Shown piece by piece: positions 1 to 10,337 of a stretch of DNA of 64,000 nt. The first letter of the stretch is position 1. Each line of letters opens with the position of its first letter. Origin of the DNA: Terebella lapidaria (lineage: Eukaryota > Annelida > Polychaeta > Terebellida > Terebellidae); NCBI GenBank assembly GCA_949152475.1, contig OX424562.1, positions 37,744,157 through 37,808,156 on the forward strand, read 5' to 3'. The position numbers were made by a program, and so were the translations under genes. The notes under the pieces are model-generated. The model was not told the origin of the DNA, did not search any database, and worked only from the letters and a program-made list of their open reading frames with translations.

Positions 1-91
1 TCTAAATTGAATGTTTTGTACACAAGGTAATTTGCAATGACTCGTATCCATCTATTCTGACTTCCATGTCCGTTTTGTGTTTTGCCTCCAG

Positions 92-160
92 GACGATGAG
101 ATCATTCGACCACCAAAGAGCAAGAAAGCCAAGCGACCCACAGTCTATGATGACGACTGA
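92..160 (+). CDS. Terminal coding exon of an unidentified gene
   Basis: A pyrimidine-rich tract ending in CCTCCAG at 91 is a good splice acceptor. The exon that follows reads open for 22 codons to a TGA at 158-160. It encodes a charged tail that starts DDEII, continues RPPKSKKAKRPTVYDDD and then stops. The mix of basic residues followed by a run of Asp suggests a nuclear or nucleic-acid-associated protein, but I do not recognise the family. The upstream exons lie outside the window, so the phase is inferred (phase 0 gives this reading). The downstream 3' UTR probably runs to the tandem poly(A) signals near 1210-1238. A competing ATG at 66 lies in the intron and is not used in this model. Confidence 0.6.
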   Translation, partial: DDEIIRPPKSKKAKRPTVYDDD

Positions 161-1250
161 TCAAGGACTGACTAGTTTATGGACAGTTGCATATCTCACA
201 TCGTCTGTTTTTCTCCACCAATCATGCATCATGTCATCATTTTATCTTCGCGATGTCGTCGTTCTCAGGCGAACAAATCCTCACTGAAACTGCATCAACT
301 TCGCCATGTGACTCGTGCAAGCATTGGTGATAACAAGTCATAACTGGCCAATCAAAAACTTGTGTGAGGGGGGCAGGAAGGTATCCGTGGTGACAGACTG
401 TTGTTTGTTCTGTTCTGTGGCTGTTTGTTGTAGATATTGTCATCTGTCTGATCAGTCACCGCAATATCAAATGTACCAGCAACTGGACCAAGTCTTTTTC
501 CTACTTGTTACTTCCAGTTTTTGTGCAAGCTGACCATGTCAAAGTGTTGAGGAATACACAGAAGTTCCCTTCAAATTATACAAGTATGCGAATTTGACAG
601 CAATGTTTTATCATCAGGTACTATTTTACTAATGATAGTAAATTGATTTGGAGGTTTCTATTAGTTATTGTTTATGATTGATCAATATTCAGTGGTTAGG
701 AAGGCTTATTCAAAAACTTGTGATAGTGTTTGATCAAACCCACCAGATTTCCCTGAATTCATGCATGCCGTCCTTTTGTCAATATTTTGATTGAATATTC
801 ATTCCCAAGAAGCCCATACTTCATTTCAAGAGCCAACATGAATGTCATGTCAAGAACATTACATGACATAAGAACAAAATTCAAGTTTACAGAATTGACA
901 ATTCACCCACCTGAAATAGATTAGTTGCTGGTAAGTGAACTTTCTGCAATGAATGTATTTGTTTGTGATGACAATAAAATTCAAAGCAGTTCATGTGAAT
1001 ATATTTATGAATTTTAGCAATTTTGTTATATTCTGATAATTCATCATTTCGTGCATAGATATGTGAAGTGCATGACAATTGTGTATGTGTTGAATGAGTT
1101 GACAAAATTTGACATGTTGAGCACATTTTTGGAATGTGAATTTTGTGTTCATAAACTATCAGCCGTTTGTTGTAAATTTGTAAATGTTGTATATATGTAT
1201 ACAGATGTAAATAAAAACCTGTACAACATGTAAATAAAAACCTGTACAAC
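161..1250 (+). other. Probable 3' UTR of the terminal-exon gene
   Basis: About 1.1 kb of AT-rich sequence without a convincing ORF separates the TGA at 160 from the poly(A) signals at 1210 and 1233. The length is plausible for a metazoan 3' UTR. No splice sites or conserved domains were seen. The assignment rests on position only. Confidence 0.4.
1205..1250 (+). terminator. Tandemly duplicated poly(A) signal
   Basis: A 23-bp unit beginning ATGTAAATAAAAACC is repeated exactly twice, head to tail, at 1205-1227 and 1228-1250. Each copy carries an AATAAA hexamer (1210-1215 and 1233-1238). This is the first good poly(A) signal after the stop at 160, so it is the likely transcript end of that gene. 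A GT-rich stretch (TCTTGTGTGTC) follows directly, as expected for a downstream element. Confidence 0.5.
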
Positions 1251-3039
1251 TCTTGTGTGTCGATAGGTGTTTTCTGGTAAGATCATTATAAACTTGAACA
1301 TGAATCAATATTTACATCTTTTGTGTCCCCAATCCTGGAAGTTTGCACAATGTCGATATGTTCATGTATTTGAAGCCTCCCGCGTTCTGATGTTCAGATG
1401 CTACTATAAATTGAATGAAGTTCTGTACTCATCTGTGTCGTCTATTAATTCCCCTCTCCGCACGGTATGAGGATCACATGCAGTGAGTGGTATCGGTGGC
1501 GAGAAGATCATGGAGGTAAAATGACCTGTGTATCTTGCCCAACTCCTGAAGAAATCATGGACGAGCTTCGTCACTCACACAATTCAAATGTGTATTGGGG
1601 TTTTAAATCACTCCAGATGAACAGAAACATCAGGATTGGTTTTGGTGAATACTTGATAGGTGTACTACCGAAGCCACATTTTGGACATCTAGCTGACGAC
1701 AAGGGAACTCTATAGAGTTTGCACATGATCTGATCCAAACCTAACATGACGTTAGTAGCATTACTTTGGGATCAGATTGTGACCTCGTATATGCTGGGAT
1801 ACGGTAATACGGCGGTATATAAGTATCCAGAAGTACGTGATGTGAAAAGATCAAAGATACACGTACGTCCACCAGAAGGTCATCGACATAATACTGTCTG
1901 GTTGAGTGTGTCTAGCAGACAATCACACAGTGGGGCCCTGGTGTGGTCATGGTAAGCCATGAAGCAAAGCTGTGGGGCTTCCTTTGCATAGTGGGTGAAA
2001 CTGTGAAGTAACCATGGTCGAGCCTTAAGGTCAAGTAAGACAAAAAACGCATACTGGAGCTTGTTCAAAGTAGCAAACTCTCGGTGCTCCTCCCTGTCCA
2101 GCACTCCTGATGCTGCTGAGACGAGTAAAGAAGCATCAAAATGGATATATGTTTGTGATATGTTTTGCGTCAGAACTCAACTATGAACCCTTGACGAGTC
2201 CAATACCGTCATGCAAACTCCAAATCGCACGGGAATTCCAACAATACTATAATCCAAATTGAAGTGGCAATGTCTCACTTACTCACACAGAGTCACATCT
2301 ATCCAAATGTAAAGTTTTTAGCGACTGAACTATCACTTCCTGAAAAGTGATTGTTGTGCCTATCACTTTTGTGTGCCTGTGAGAGGACATTACCAGTTGA
2401 CTTGAAAACCTACTAAACGATGTGAAAACCACGTGGCGAGTCGTATTTTGCATATCGCTATCGGAATTTTATACTTTGTGATAGGTGTTGTATTCACCTG
2501 AAGAACTGAACACTACATGTGGTAGTCACAATAATCACAAGATATATTAGTCCAGTTGTTCTTCTGTCACTTGACAGTATCCATACACATCTATTATATC
2601 CATAAAGTTCTTGTTGTCTTATCAAAGTTCTGTGCTATTTCTAACTGTAACTTCTGCAAGGATGGCGTCCATCTTCCAGAATCCTAATAAAACTAAATAC
2701 TGCAGGGGATTTGCCGTGTTACTTGTGTATGTTGGCATGTGCTGATTGGCTGTGTTTTGTCGGACAATGTCCATATGAGGTCATCTTAGTTGTTGGGTGA
2801 TGCGATGTTGGCTAGGTAATTAGGGGCGTCAAATATGAATGCATTCATGCACTGCAGAGTTGTTGGGTATAGTCACATGTGTTTTGTGCAGGCTATTTTT
2901 AGGATGATGATGTGATGTTGGATAAGTCTGTAAAATGTTCATGTGAATCCGTGTGTGTATGCAATGCGGTGGTTATATGTAGGGACGCGGTTTTGAGGGA
3001 GCGAGAGCATGGGCGATAGAAACACTACAAAACAACCCT
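1251..3039. other. Intergenic, no supported gene
   Basis: Short ORFs occur (for example 1467-1715 on + and 1880-2104 on -), but none shows a recognisable domain, splice context or codon pattern. No terminal inverted repeats or LTRs were recognised here. Confidence 0.4.
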
Positions 3040-3190
3040 TCGTCTGACTACGTCCTCGTAGTCGACCCTTCCGCAAAACTAAGTCTAATATAAAGTCCTA
3101 GCAAAATGGAGCTAAAAGTCTACCCAACATTCACTGCGCGAAACAATGAGAGAGCACTATATACAATAAAAATGAATCCCTAAGCAGTCA
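3040..3190 (+). repeat. Dispersed repeat, copy 1 of 2
   Basis: This stretch matches 51215-51360 in the same orientation with many substitutions. Shared blocks include CTAyGTCCTCG, ACCCTTCC, CAAAAC, CCAAACATTCAC-like and CAATGAGA-like strings in the same order. It is an old dispersed repeat of unknown class. Confidence 0.5.
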
Positions 3191-3380
3191 AAGAAAATGT
3201 CAGCATCAGTCCGTCGAGCTAAGGTGACTCAAGTAAATATAAACACAATGACACAAGTATTTACACGACGATACACAACAAGAAAATATAGCAGCCGTAG
3301 CCAGGATAACCAAATTTGAAGAGTTCATACATACAGTGACCAGGGTTACCAAACTCGTAATGACAATATGCAACCATGCC

Positions 3381-3484
3381 TGTAATGTAGAGTTCGCATT
3401 GTTAAAACTGAACTCCTGTGTTCTGTGTTTTGTGTGCTCTTGTACACTTTAATCAGAGTTTATACAAACTATCAAGATATTACA
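3381..3484 (+). repeat. 5' LTR of gypsy-1 (104 bp, promoter segment lost)
   Basis: It is TGTAAT-bounded and aligns with the 3' LTR, but lacks about 60 bp present there, including the TATAAA at 5380-5385. Reverse transcription makes the two LTRs identical at insertion, so the deletion is probably later. It removed the likely promoter from the LTR that should drive transcription. Confidence 0.9.
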
Positions 3485-3523
3485 ACTGGCGACGAGTGAG
3501 AAAAGAACTCTTACAGCTAAAAT

Positions 3524-3900
3524 ATGGCTACTTCTCTTCCGGACTTTCCGTTGTTTGACTGTGAGGAGCTCTCTAGCGCCGGGCCTCGCTGGAAAAAATG
3601 GCTCGCTCGATGAGGTGGAATCCAGATACTCACAAATAGAACGTGAAGCCCTGGCTGTGAGGTGGGGAGTTGAACACTGCCACCTGTACCTATTCGGGAT
3701 CCAGTTCACGGTGGTGACTGACCACCGTCCTCTGGTAAGCATTTTCTCCAACGTGTTGGCACGGCCATCACCTCGCATTGAACGTTGGTGTATGCGACTG
3801 CAGCAGTGTACGTTTGATATCGTGTATCGACCTGGCGCCAACAATCCGGCCGATTATATGTCACGGCGTCCCCAGATTATATGTCATGAAGGCCACCAAG
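3524..3900 (+). pseudogene. gypsy-1 gag start fused to RNase H by deletion
   Basis: From the ATG at 3524 the sequence reads MATSLPDFPLFDCEEL and on to a WKKW motif near 3590, which looks like a gypsy gag N-terminus. It passes within a few codons and a frame change into a Ty3-type RNase H stretch. That stretch has SRYSQIEREALAV, an FTVVTDHRPL catalytic-Asp motif and FDIVYRPGANNPADYMSR at its end. The junction near 3595-3605 marks a deletion of protease, reverse transcriptase and the RNase H N-terminus. A partial local duplication (CATGAAGGCCACCAAGGCCTG at 3888 and 4041) suggests slippage or repair nearby. It is not expected to be active. Confidence 0.85.
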
Positions 3901-3980
3901 GCCTGCTTAGGGATTCTGCAAGGAAATGCAGTCTTATGAACGTGTCTGTGATGAACTGTGTGTGAACAGAACGAATTGTA

Positions 3981-4592
3981 ATGAGGCGACAGCGTATCGT
4001 CATACCTACCTGCCTGCAACAAAAGCTTGTGGACATTGCTCATGAAGGCCACCAAGGCCTGGTGAAATGTAAAAGCCTGCTAAGAGCCAAAGTATGGTTC
4101 CCAGCCTTGGATAAACTAGTTGAGGAAACAGTGAGAAACTGTTCAGCCTGTTCAGCTGTGGTGAAAGATGAAAGGCTGTACCCACTGTCAATGACTGAGC
4201 TTCCTGATGGACCATGGCAATCATTGTCAGCGGACTTCAGTGGACCGTACCCGAATGGACATTACTGTATGGTTGTCATCGATGAATATTCTCGTTTTCC
4301 AGTGGTCGAGATTGTATCATCAACCTCAGCGAAAACAGTAATCCCTGTGCTAGACAAAAGCTTTGCAACACACGGTGTACCCCACACTCTCAAGACGAAT
4401 AATGGTCCTCCCTTTCAGAGCTCAGAGTTCCGGCGATTCATGGAATATTGTGGGTTTCATCATCGTCGTATTACACCACTGTGGCCGGGCGCCAACTCCC
4501 GAGCAGAGAACTTCATGAAGCCGCTCAATAAAGCAATAAAACAGCAACCGTGGGAGGAAAGTCATGGCATCAACACTTATTCCGTTTCCTGA
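3981..4592 (+). pseudogene. gypsy-1 integrase, catalytic site altered
   Basis: Integrase inserts retroelement DNA into the host chromosome. The N-terminal zinc motif is visible (H-x3-H in AHEGHQG, C-x2-C in NCSACS). The core follows with a first Asp in LSADFSGPYPNG. The second catalytic Asp should sit in the LKT-x-NGPPF motif but is Asn here (KTNNGPPF). The third, Glu, is present in SRAENFMKPL. The frame is lost near 4575-4590 and resumes in another frame. The D-to-N change and the frameshift both argue for an inactive copy. Confidence 0.88.
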
Positions 4593-5165
4593 GGAACTAC
4601 CGTGCAACACCACACGTGACAACAGGGCGTCCTCCAGCAGAACTGCTGTTTGGTGCTAACATCCGTGTTTTACTCCCAGAAACACGTAAAAAAATGCCGA
4701 CAGAAAACTGCGTGCCCATGACCAGCAACAAAAAGCCTCTCAAAAGGAGCATGCTGACAGGCGGCTGTGTGCAAAACCAGTGCTTGACCTGGAACCAGGT
4801 GACACCGTCCTGATGAAGCAAGTCAAACAACATAAGTTGACACCAGCATGCCATCCAAATCCAATGACGGTTGTCAAGAGAAACGGAAACATGGTAATGG
4901 CCCAGAACAGCGAACTCGGGACGCTTCATTCTTCAAAAAGGTGCGTAAGGCAGCGAACAGAGTGCCACATTCGTCAGAAGATGACCCTGAGCAGGACTTG
5001 GATGGATATCCTCAGCACTTCCCTCGCGCTAACATTCCAGAAGAGCGACCAGCACCTGCCGCTAACATGCCTGATGAGCAACAAGCTGTGAATGTACCCC
5101 CGCAAAATGGCCGTCCACGACGAGATAGGAGACCACCCCGAAAGTTCATGGACTATGTTAAATAA
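4550..5165 (+). pseudogene. gypsy-1 integrase C-terminal region, frameshifted
   Basis: The reading 4550-4813 carries the typical end of the integrase core (FLRNYRATPHVTTGRPPAEL, LLFGANIR), then shifts frame into 4780-5091 and 4848-5165. The last frame ends with a proline- and arginine-rich tail (RPRRDRRPPRKFMDYVK, then stop), which is usual for this clade. At least two frameshifts occur within about 300 bp. Confidence 0.8.
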
Positions 5166-5202
5166 TACTGAAACTCCTACTAATGGTGCCATGTTCTTTT
5201 TC

Positions 5203-5307
5203 CAGGTTGAACATTTAGTAATTTTGTTTGTGCTCATATTTCAGGTTGAACATTCAGTAATTTTGTTTGTGTTCATATTTCAGATTGGACTTTCAATGAT
5301 TTTGTTG
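5203..5307 (+). repeat. Tandem repeat (about 42 bp, 2.5 units) before the gypsy-1 3' LTR
   Basis: Units share TTTCAGGTTGAACATTyAG followed by TAATTTTGTTTGTG. Two units are close copies and a third is diverged (AGATTGGACTTTCAATG). It lies between the last pol codons and the polypurine tract, so it is non-coding sequence of the element. Confidence 0.75.
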
Positions 5308-5358
5308 TGAACATGTTTTTGGTACCTCCGTTTCAATATCACTAAAGGTTTGGAGGGA

Positions 5359-5523
5359 TGTAATGTACAGTTCGCATTGTATAAATGCACACTAGATGTA
5401 AAACTATGGTTCTCGATATAGTAATAGTAACGCTAAAAAACTGAACTCCTGTGTTCTGTGTTTTGTGTGCTCTTGTGCACTTTAATCAGAGTTTACCGGT
5501 ATACAAACTATCAAGATATTACA
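5359..5523 (+). repeat. 3' LTR of gypsy-1 (165 bp)
   Basis: TGTAAT starts at 5359 and ATTACA ends at 5523. It keeps a TATAAA at 5380-5385 that the 5' LTR has lost. The TSD ATGCC follows immediately. Confidence 0.9.
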
Positions 5524-5573
5524 ATGCCGATGACCAGGATGCACAATACGATAAAGGTTGTGATTCATCCTGA
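5497..5573 (+). repeat. 77-bp perfect direct repeat, copy 1
   Basis: It begins CGGTATACAAACTATC inside the 3' LTR, crosses the TSD and runs 50 bp into flanking DNA. It is identical to 6174-6250. See the matching finding. Confidence 0.95.
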
Positions 5574-6173
5574 GTTAAGGGGTCGTCTCAATGTTCAACA
5601 GAAAAATGTCCATGTCGGTTCATTCATCGTTCATGTGCCAATAAATAATATTCCAAATACTTGTTCGACTTCCTGCATCAATAAATAAATCGAGGAACAC
5701 GATTGTTTCACACACTTTTAATAGCAATCATCAGTTTTAATTGGCAATCATGACATTCAACCCCACATGGAGAGGATCCCTAACAGTGGCGCCATCAGCG
5801 GGTCAAATCCGGCACAGCAAGATTCTGATGATGTTTTCACCATAAATTTCGATCTGAAAAGAGTCAAAAGACACGACATGACACTATTAATGGAAATAAA
5901 TACGAATGCCAGTGCATTAACGTATGACTCAATAAATAATTCAAGTTATATTTCTTGCCAAATCGTATTCAGCTATGCAACATTCCTGCTTGATCACGAG
6001 ATTCCTCCATTATCGTCCACGCACGATCGACTTGCGCCAGTGTCACTGCCTGTCAAACGATTTTTTGGCCACCGAAAAAGCATACAGATTTTATGTTTCA
6101 ATGTATAATCCGCACCCTGTAAGTTTTCCCTTGTTTTGGCGGCCTAAAAGTGCGGATTATCTATGGTGAAAGA
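5574..6173. other. 600-bp segment between identical 77-bp repeats
   Basis: AT-rich, with no recognised ORF or domain and no TIRs seen. It is delimited exactly by the 77-bp repeats, so it was probably inserted or duplicated after gypsy-1 landed. Confidence 0.5.
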
Positions 6174-6250
6174 CGGTATACAAACTATCAAGATATTACA
6201 ATGCCGATGACCAGGATGCACAATACGATAAAGGTTGTGATTCATCCTGA
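6174..6250 (+). repeat. 77-bp perfect direct repeat, copy 2
   Basis: Identical base for base to 5497-5573, including the last 27 bp of the gypsy-1 LTR and the ATGCC duplication. No second element body is attached. Confidence 0.95.
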
Positions 6251-7062
6251 ATCACCAGAGTCTAATGAGAGTTACAAAACCAAAGTTTTATATTAGGCAT
6301 TAGTCTGTTACGTTAAGATATCCATATCCGTTCGCCGTCACCAAGACATATCCTTGTGTGGTGATTGGGATTCCATATCCGACTGGGGTATCCGATATCA
6401 CAAAGTTGTTGTGTCCTGGACTATCCATTAGATATGCAAGTGCCTTGACCCGGATACGATGTCCTTGTCGAGGTGGAATCCATTGCAAGTTGTTGTTCAC
6501 TATGTATTTCAATCGCGAAATTGTCAACAACTTTCCAGTGTTTGTGAAAAGTCCAATGCATTGAGGGTGCGTTATTAATGGTAGCTGCACACAATGTCCG
6601 TTCGGCTGTTTATATGAGTTAATGCCCTTAGCCTTAGCCCTTAGCCTTAATTATATACAGATAGTATTATAGGATATGAAACATATGAATCTATGGGCGT
6701 TCATTGCTCATCAACTTCAGTATCCGTCCAGTCGTTCAGCTGAGGTCATCTGAAGCATGCAAGCTTATGGCACTTCCTCCTAGATCATCTGAGGGGCTAA
6801 TTCAACTGCTCTGTCCCACTACTAGATGGGTCTTTGAAAAGATAGGGATGCGATGACCGGGCCATTCTTGGAGTCACTGTCACTAGTGCGAGTGCGCTTC
6901 CGGCCGCCAGATAATATATGGCGGCTGCCAGATTCTCAAGTGGCGGCCGTCAGATAAATATATTCTGACATGTGACACTACGGGCTTCCGTAGAATAATC
7001 ACTGTCACGGTTCGTGAACAACAAACAACATGGTATGACCGAAAACTTCTTTCTCGCCACAT
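6251..7062. other. Intergenic, no supported gene
   Basis: A 96-codon ORF on the - strand (6300-6590) has no recognisable motif. A short run of CCTTAG units occurs near 6625-6650, and GGCGGC-type units with CAGAT occur three times between 6910 and 6955. Nothing else stands out. Confidence 0.4.
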
Positions 7063-8339
7063 TTATACCTTGAAACCATACATGCAGGTCATGCGGAGAT
7101 ATACTAGTTTTGTCAACGTTCCAATCTCGCAACTATCGCAGTTGGCCACAATAGCTGTATCATCGGCGTATTTGATCACCTCGCAGTTGGTGAGATTCGA
7201 GCGACATGCGTTTGTGTACAATACAGGCAGACTAAGTGTGAATAATACAGGCAGACTCGCTGAGGACGCCCAGTCAGGAACTGGTGGACCCACAACACGA
7301 TGTGGCTGTTGACGCCCAGGGACAACAGTTTGTTAAGCATGAGGTGTGGTTGTATTGTATTGAATGCACTGGAGAAGTCGATCATCAATACACGCACATA
7401 GTTCCCAGGAGTGTCCAGATGTTGATACAGTGAGTGAACCAGTGTGAGGGTAGCATCCTCTACACCTCGCTTCGCGCGATACACGAATTGCATAGGGTCC
7501 ATCGCTGGTTTCACCGTTGGTAGGATGTGCGTCAGCAGGATCCGTTCGAAACACTTCATAATAATGGATGTCAAGGCCACGGGGCGATAGTCATTTAGCA
7601 CTGATGGTTGCGGCTTTTTCTGAAGCGGGATGACGTTTGACGTTTTCCAGATGGTAGGGATGTAGTGGGAATCTATGGAGGACTGAAAGATACTTCGCCA
7701 GATCGAAGACAGTTCGTTGCTGCATTCTTTCAGTATGCGTCCAGAGATACCATCTGGGCCTCTGGCTTTGTTGGCCTTCACCCGCTTCAGGCATTTCCGG
7801 ACTGACTCCTCTGTGATCTGCACACCTTCATGGCCATCAGCATGATGCTGTGCTTCCTCTAGGGCAGATGTCATCTCCTGAGAGAAATCATGCGTGTCAA
7901 ACCGAGAGAAGAACTGGTTTAAGTCATCAGCGAACGACTTACTTCCATGGAGGCAGCTTGATTTCAAACCAAATCCAGTGATTTGCTGTAGGCTTTTCCA
8001 TGTGTCCTTGGAGTTGTTAGATGTAAATTTATCCTCCAGCTTCTGTTTGAAGTTCCTCTTGCAAAGTCGTAGCTTCTGCTGCAATTCCTTTTCGATTTTC
8101 TTGGTTTCACTTTTATCCTTGCTGTTGAGAGTTTGCTTCTTTTTGTTGATCACATCCTTGAGGTCCTTGGTAATCCACGGCTTGTTGTTTGGGAACGTTT
8201 TGACCTCTCGCTTGGGTATTATCAAATCTTCACAGAAGTGGATGTATGAGGTCACGACGTCCGTGCGTCGGTCCAGGTCGCCGCCTTCATCAAAGACCTC
8301 CCAGTCCGTCCAATCGAAGCAGGCTTTCAGCGAGTCCAC
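7063..8339 (-). pseudogene. LINE reverse transcriptase, deleted and frameshifted
   Basis: The main frame (7176-8339) shows a charged linker, then RT motifs: NKARGPDGISG, NDYRPVALTSIIMKCFERI, MQFVYRAKRGVEDA and LMIDFSSAFNTI (catalytic Asp), then FLTGRPQRV. After this the expected APQG box is missing, and the sequence jumps in another frame (7063-7293) to CEVIKYADDTAIV, the YADD catalytic box. A deletion of roughly 60 bp plus a frameshift explains this. It is not functional. Confidence 0.85.
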
Positions 8340-8358
8340 AGACTGTGGCGTCCACTGT

Positions 8359-9309
8359 TTAATGACGCGTGACTGTTTTGATTTGTTTCACCTTCTGGCG
8401 ATATTTTGGCCGGAGATAGACAATGTTATGGTCGGACTGTCCCAACGGTGGCTTTGCATGACACGTGTAGGCGTCCTCGACGTTAACATAACACAGATCC
8501 AGAGTGGCATCGTCGCGTGTCGGGCATGTTACATACTGTTTGTAGGTCGGAAGGACGGAGTCAAGGGTGCACTGGTTAAAATCACCTGTGATTATCTTCA
8601 CGGCGTCTGGATTGGAGTTCTCGAGCCGCGTGATGCTGTGTGCTATCTGGTTTGCTGCTGCCGTGGTGTCAGCACATGGTGGGATGTAGACCGTCAAAAT
8701 GAAAACTTGGGTGAACTCTCTTGGTAGGTAGAATGGGCGCACTCCTACCGCTAGTATTTCGACATCTGGGGTGCAGAGGCTCTGTTTCACAGACCAGTTG
8801 TTCGACCATCGATTATTGATGTTGGTACATACACCACCGCCTGTCTGCTTACCAGCTTTCGGGTCTCTATCACGGCGTAGGAGCGTAAAGCCGTCCAGAT
8901 TCAAACATCCATCAGATATATCCTCCCGTAACCATGTTTCACTGAAGCACATCATAGACGCTTCTCTGTACTCGTTGATATATTTTGTGCAAGCTGAAAG
9001 TTCGTCGTTCTTGTTGTTGATGGAGCGCAAGTTTCCCATGATCACAGAAGGCATTGGACAATTCTTCCATCGTTTTCTGAAACTGCGACAGAGACCACCT
9101 CGTTTTCCACGTCTGCGGGGCCGAGCTCTGATTTCAGGTGGAATGCTCTGGTCAGTGTTGGTCGACACGGTTGTGGGCCGCAGGGCCAGCAGCTCTTGCC
9201 GAGTGTAAACAAACAGTTTGTTATTTCCCTCATTACCGCTCACACACAGTCCAGATATGATGGAAAATGCCACGAAAAGCACAAATATTCTATCACTACC
9301 TGTTGTCAT
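8359..9309 (-). CDS. LINE endonuclease domain (APE type)
   Basis: This domain nicks target DNA to prime reverse transcription. The 316-residue ORF starts with a hydrophobic stretch (FVLFVAFSIISGLCV) and YTRQELLALRP. Exonuclease-endonuclease-phosphatase motifs follow: NLRSINNKNDEL (metal-binding region), CFSETWL (catalytic Glu), TGDFNQ (Asp/Asn), ATLDLCYVN and the C-terminal QSDHN (Asp/His). All the expected catalytic motifs are visible and the frame is intact. It ends by a stop near 8359, just before the RT frame, whereas intact relatives usually read through. That suggests one disabling change between 8339 and 8400. Confidence 0.85.
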   Translation of the reverse strand: MTTGSDRIFVLFVAFSIISGLCVSGNEGNNKLFVYTRQELLALRPTTVSTNTDQSIPPEIRARPRRRGKRGGLCRSFRKRWKNCPMPSVIMGNLRSINNKNDELSACTKYINEYREASMMCFSETWLREDISDGCLNLDGFTLLRRDRDPKAGKQTGGGVCTNINNRWSNNWSVKQSLCTPDVEILAVGVRPFYLPREFTQVFILTVYIPPCADTTAAANQIAHSITRLENSNPDAVKIITGDFNQCTLDSVLPTYKQYVTCPTRDDATLDLCYVNVEDAYTCHAKPPLGQSDHNIVYLRPKYRQKVKQIKTVTRH

Positions 9310-9460
9310 TCTGCCATGTCAATATAAACAAATTGCCCCCGAAGGTGACTCCGACTGTTGCACTTTTATTCGAGACGATACAAAATTGCTTATTGAAGCA
9401 CAGGTCCAGCTCAGGTAGGTAATATCACTTGTTCTTCCTTCATCAATGAGGTGTAAAAGG
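9310..9460. other. Short spacer between LINE 5' end and BEL element
   Basis: Probably holds the LINE 5' UTR (- strand) and its flank. No ORF or signal of note. Confidence 0.4.
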
Positions 9461-9465
9461 GTGCC

Positions 9466-9703
9466 TGTTCTGAAGTATCTGACAGATAGAGTTAAGGATA
9501 GTGCTGCGCTCTAGTGAGTAAGTAGATTTTCTATAATTTTAGTGCTGACACCTGGTGAGTTTGCAGAGAGGTGACTCCCCCTATAGCTTAAAAATAAATA
9601 TGCTGACTTGACTGTTCTGGAAAGCTGTGAAAAAACATGTGATTTTAGATTACAATAAAACATCTTGAGAAGATATCTTCAAAACGTCTATATCACCAGA
9701 ACA
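9466..9703 (+). repeat. 5' LTR of the BEL element
   Basis: TGTTCTGAAG to CACCAGAACA, 238 bp. An AATAAA occurs near its end (ACAATAAAACATC). It matches 29620-29857 with scattered substitutions. Confidence 0.95.
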
Positions 9704-10337
9704 TCAGGTAGCAGAGCGTGGTTGGACGACTCCTGAACATACCTGTGGATATTTGAAGCCATTCCCTGCAGATAAGTGACTTTGCGAAACTCTTGTTGAC
9801 ATCTAACACAGTGACTGACACCAGTAATCGTGGCCATGAACACCAATCCACTGAAACTAGTGCCAAGAACACAAAAGAACAATGCCAGAATTAACATTGA
9901 AAAGGCCGAAAGTGTGCTGTACAGCTTGATACCAGCCTTCTGGCTATTGATTAGGTACTTATGTACTTGTCATATATCTGTTCCATGGGGTTTGTTTCGG
10001 ATTTCTAAAATATTTTCATAGGTTGTTGGGCAGTTGTATACTAGTTCCATCAGGTGTACAGTAGAAACAACTACATTCAACACACTGTCTGCCCCTGATG
10101 ACGCCAGTGTGTCTTTGGATAAACCATTTGGTCGGGCTTTGTTTCTATTGCAAAATGTTGTATTTTACGTTTGTTATTGGCATCATCAAAATCTACTGTA
10201 TTTGTGGTAATAGATTGATACCTACATTGATAGATGATGAAGCTCCATTTGGGGTCATCAGGAGAGCTCTGGGTGACCTCCATGAGCAGGCAGAGGAATA
10301 TGGAGCTTCATGCCAGGAGTACTAGCAGTACCTTGAA
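9704..10337 (+). other. BEL 5' leader and decayed gag N-terminus
   Basis: TCAGGTAGCAGAGCGTGG directly after the LTR resembles the primer binding site of BEL elements, with the first TGG altered; I did not assign the tRNA. A broken gag start seems to lie around 9836-10020 and 10220-10320, with in-frame stops. The rest of this stretch has no other ORF. Confidence 0.5.

Larger units (their letters stand above)
3381..5523 (+). mobile_element. Ty3/gypsy LTR retrotransposon, internally deleted (gypsy-1)
   Basis: Both LTRs begin TGTAAT and end ATTACA, a perfect 6-bp inverted repeat. The element is flanked by a perfect 5-bp target-site duplication, ATGCC, at 3376-3380 and 5524-5528. TGGCGACGAGTGAG follows the 5' LTR as a probable primer binding site, and a purine-rich tract (TGGAGGGA) precedes the 3' LTR. 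Only about 2.1 kb remains: the gag start runs directly into RNase H, so protease and reverse transcriptase are deleted. Frameshifts and a changed integrase Asp make it non-autonomous. Confidence 0.92.
7063..9309 (-). mobile_element. jockey/CR1-type non-LTR retrotransposon, broken
   Basis: The - strand encodes an APE-type endonuclease (8359-9309) followed by a reverse transcriptase (7063-8339), the usual order in jockey/CR1/Rex-like LINEs. The coding part stops soon after the YADD box near 7180, so the thumb and C-terminal regions and the 3' UTR are missing. It therefore keeps its 5' coding end and lacks its 3' end, the reverse of common 5' truncation. The clade is inferred from motif style only. 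Confidence 0.85.

Noticed and set aside
1467..2104. Small ORFs on both strands (1467-1715 and 1880-2104)
   Set aside because: No domain, no splice context, and both are near the length expected by chance in this composition.
6300..6590. 96-codon ORF on the - strand
   Set aside because: Looks protein-like in places but has no recognisable domain or context; not enough to call a gene.
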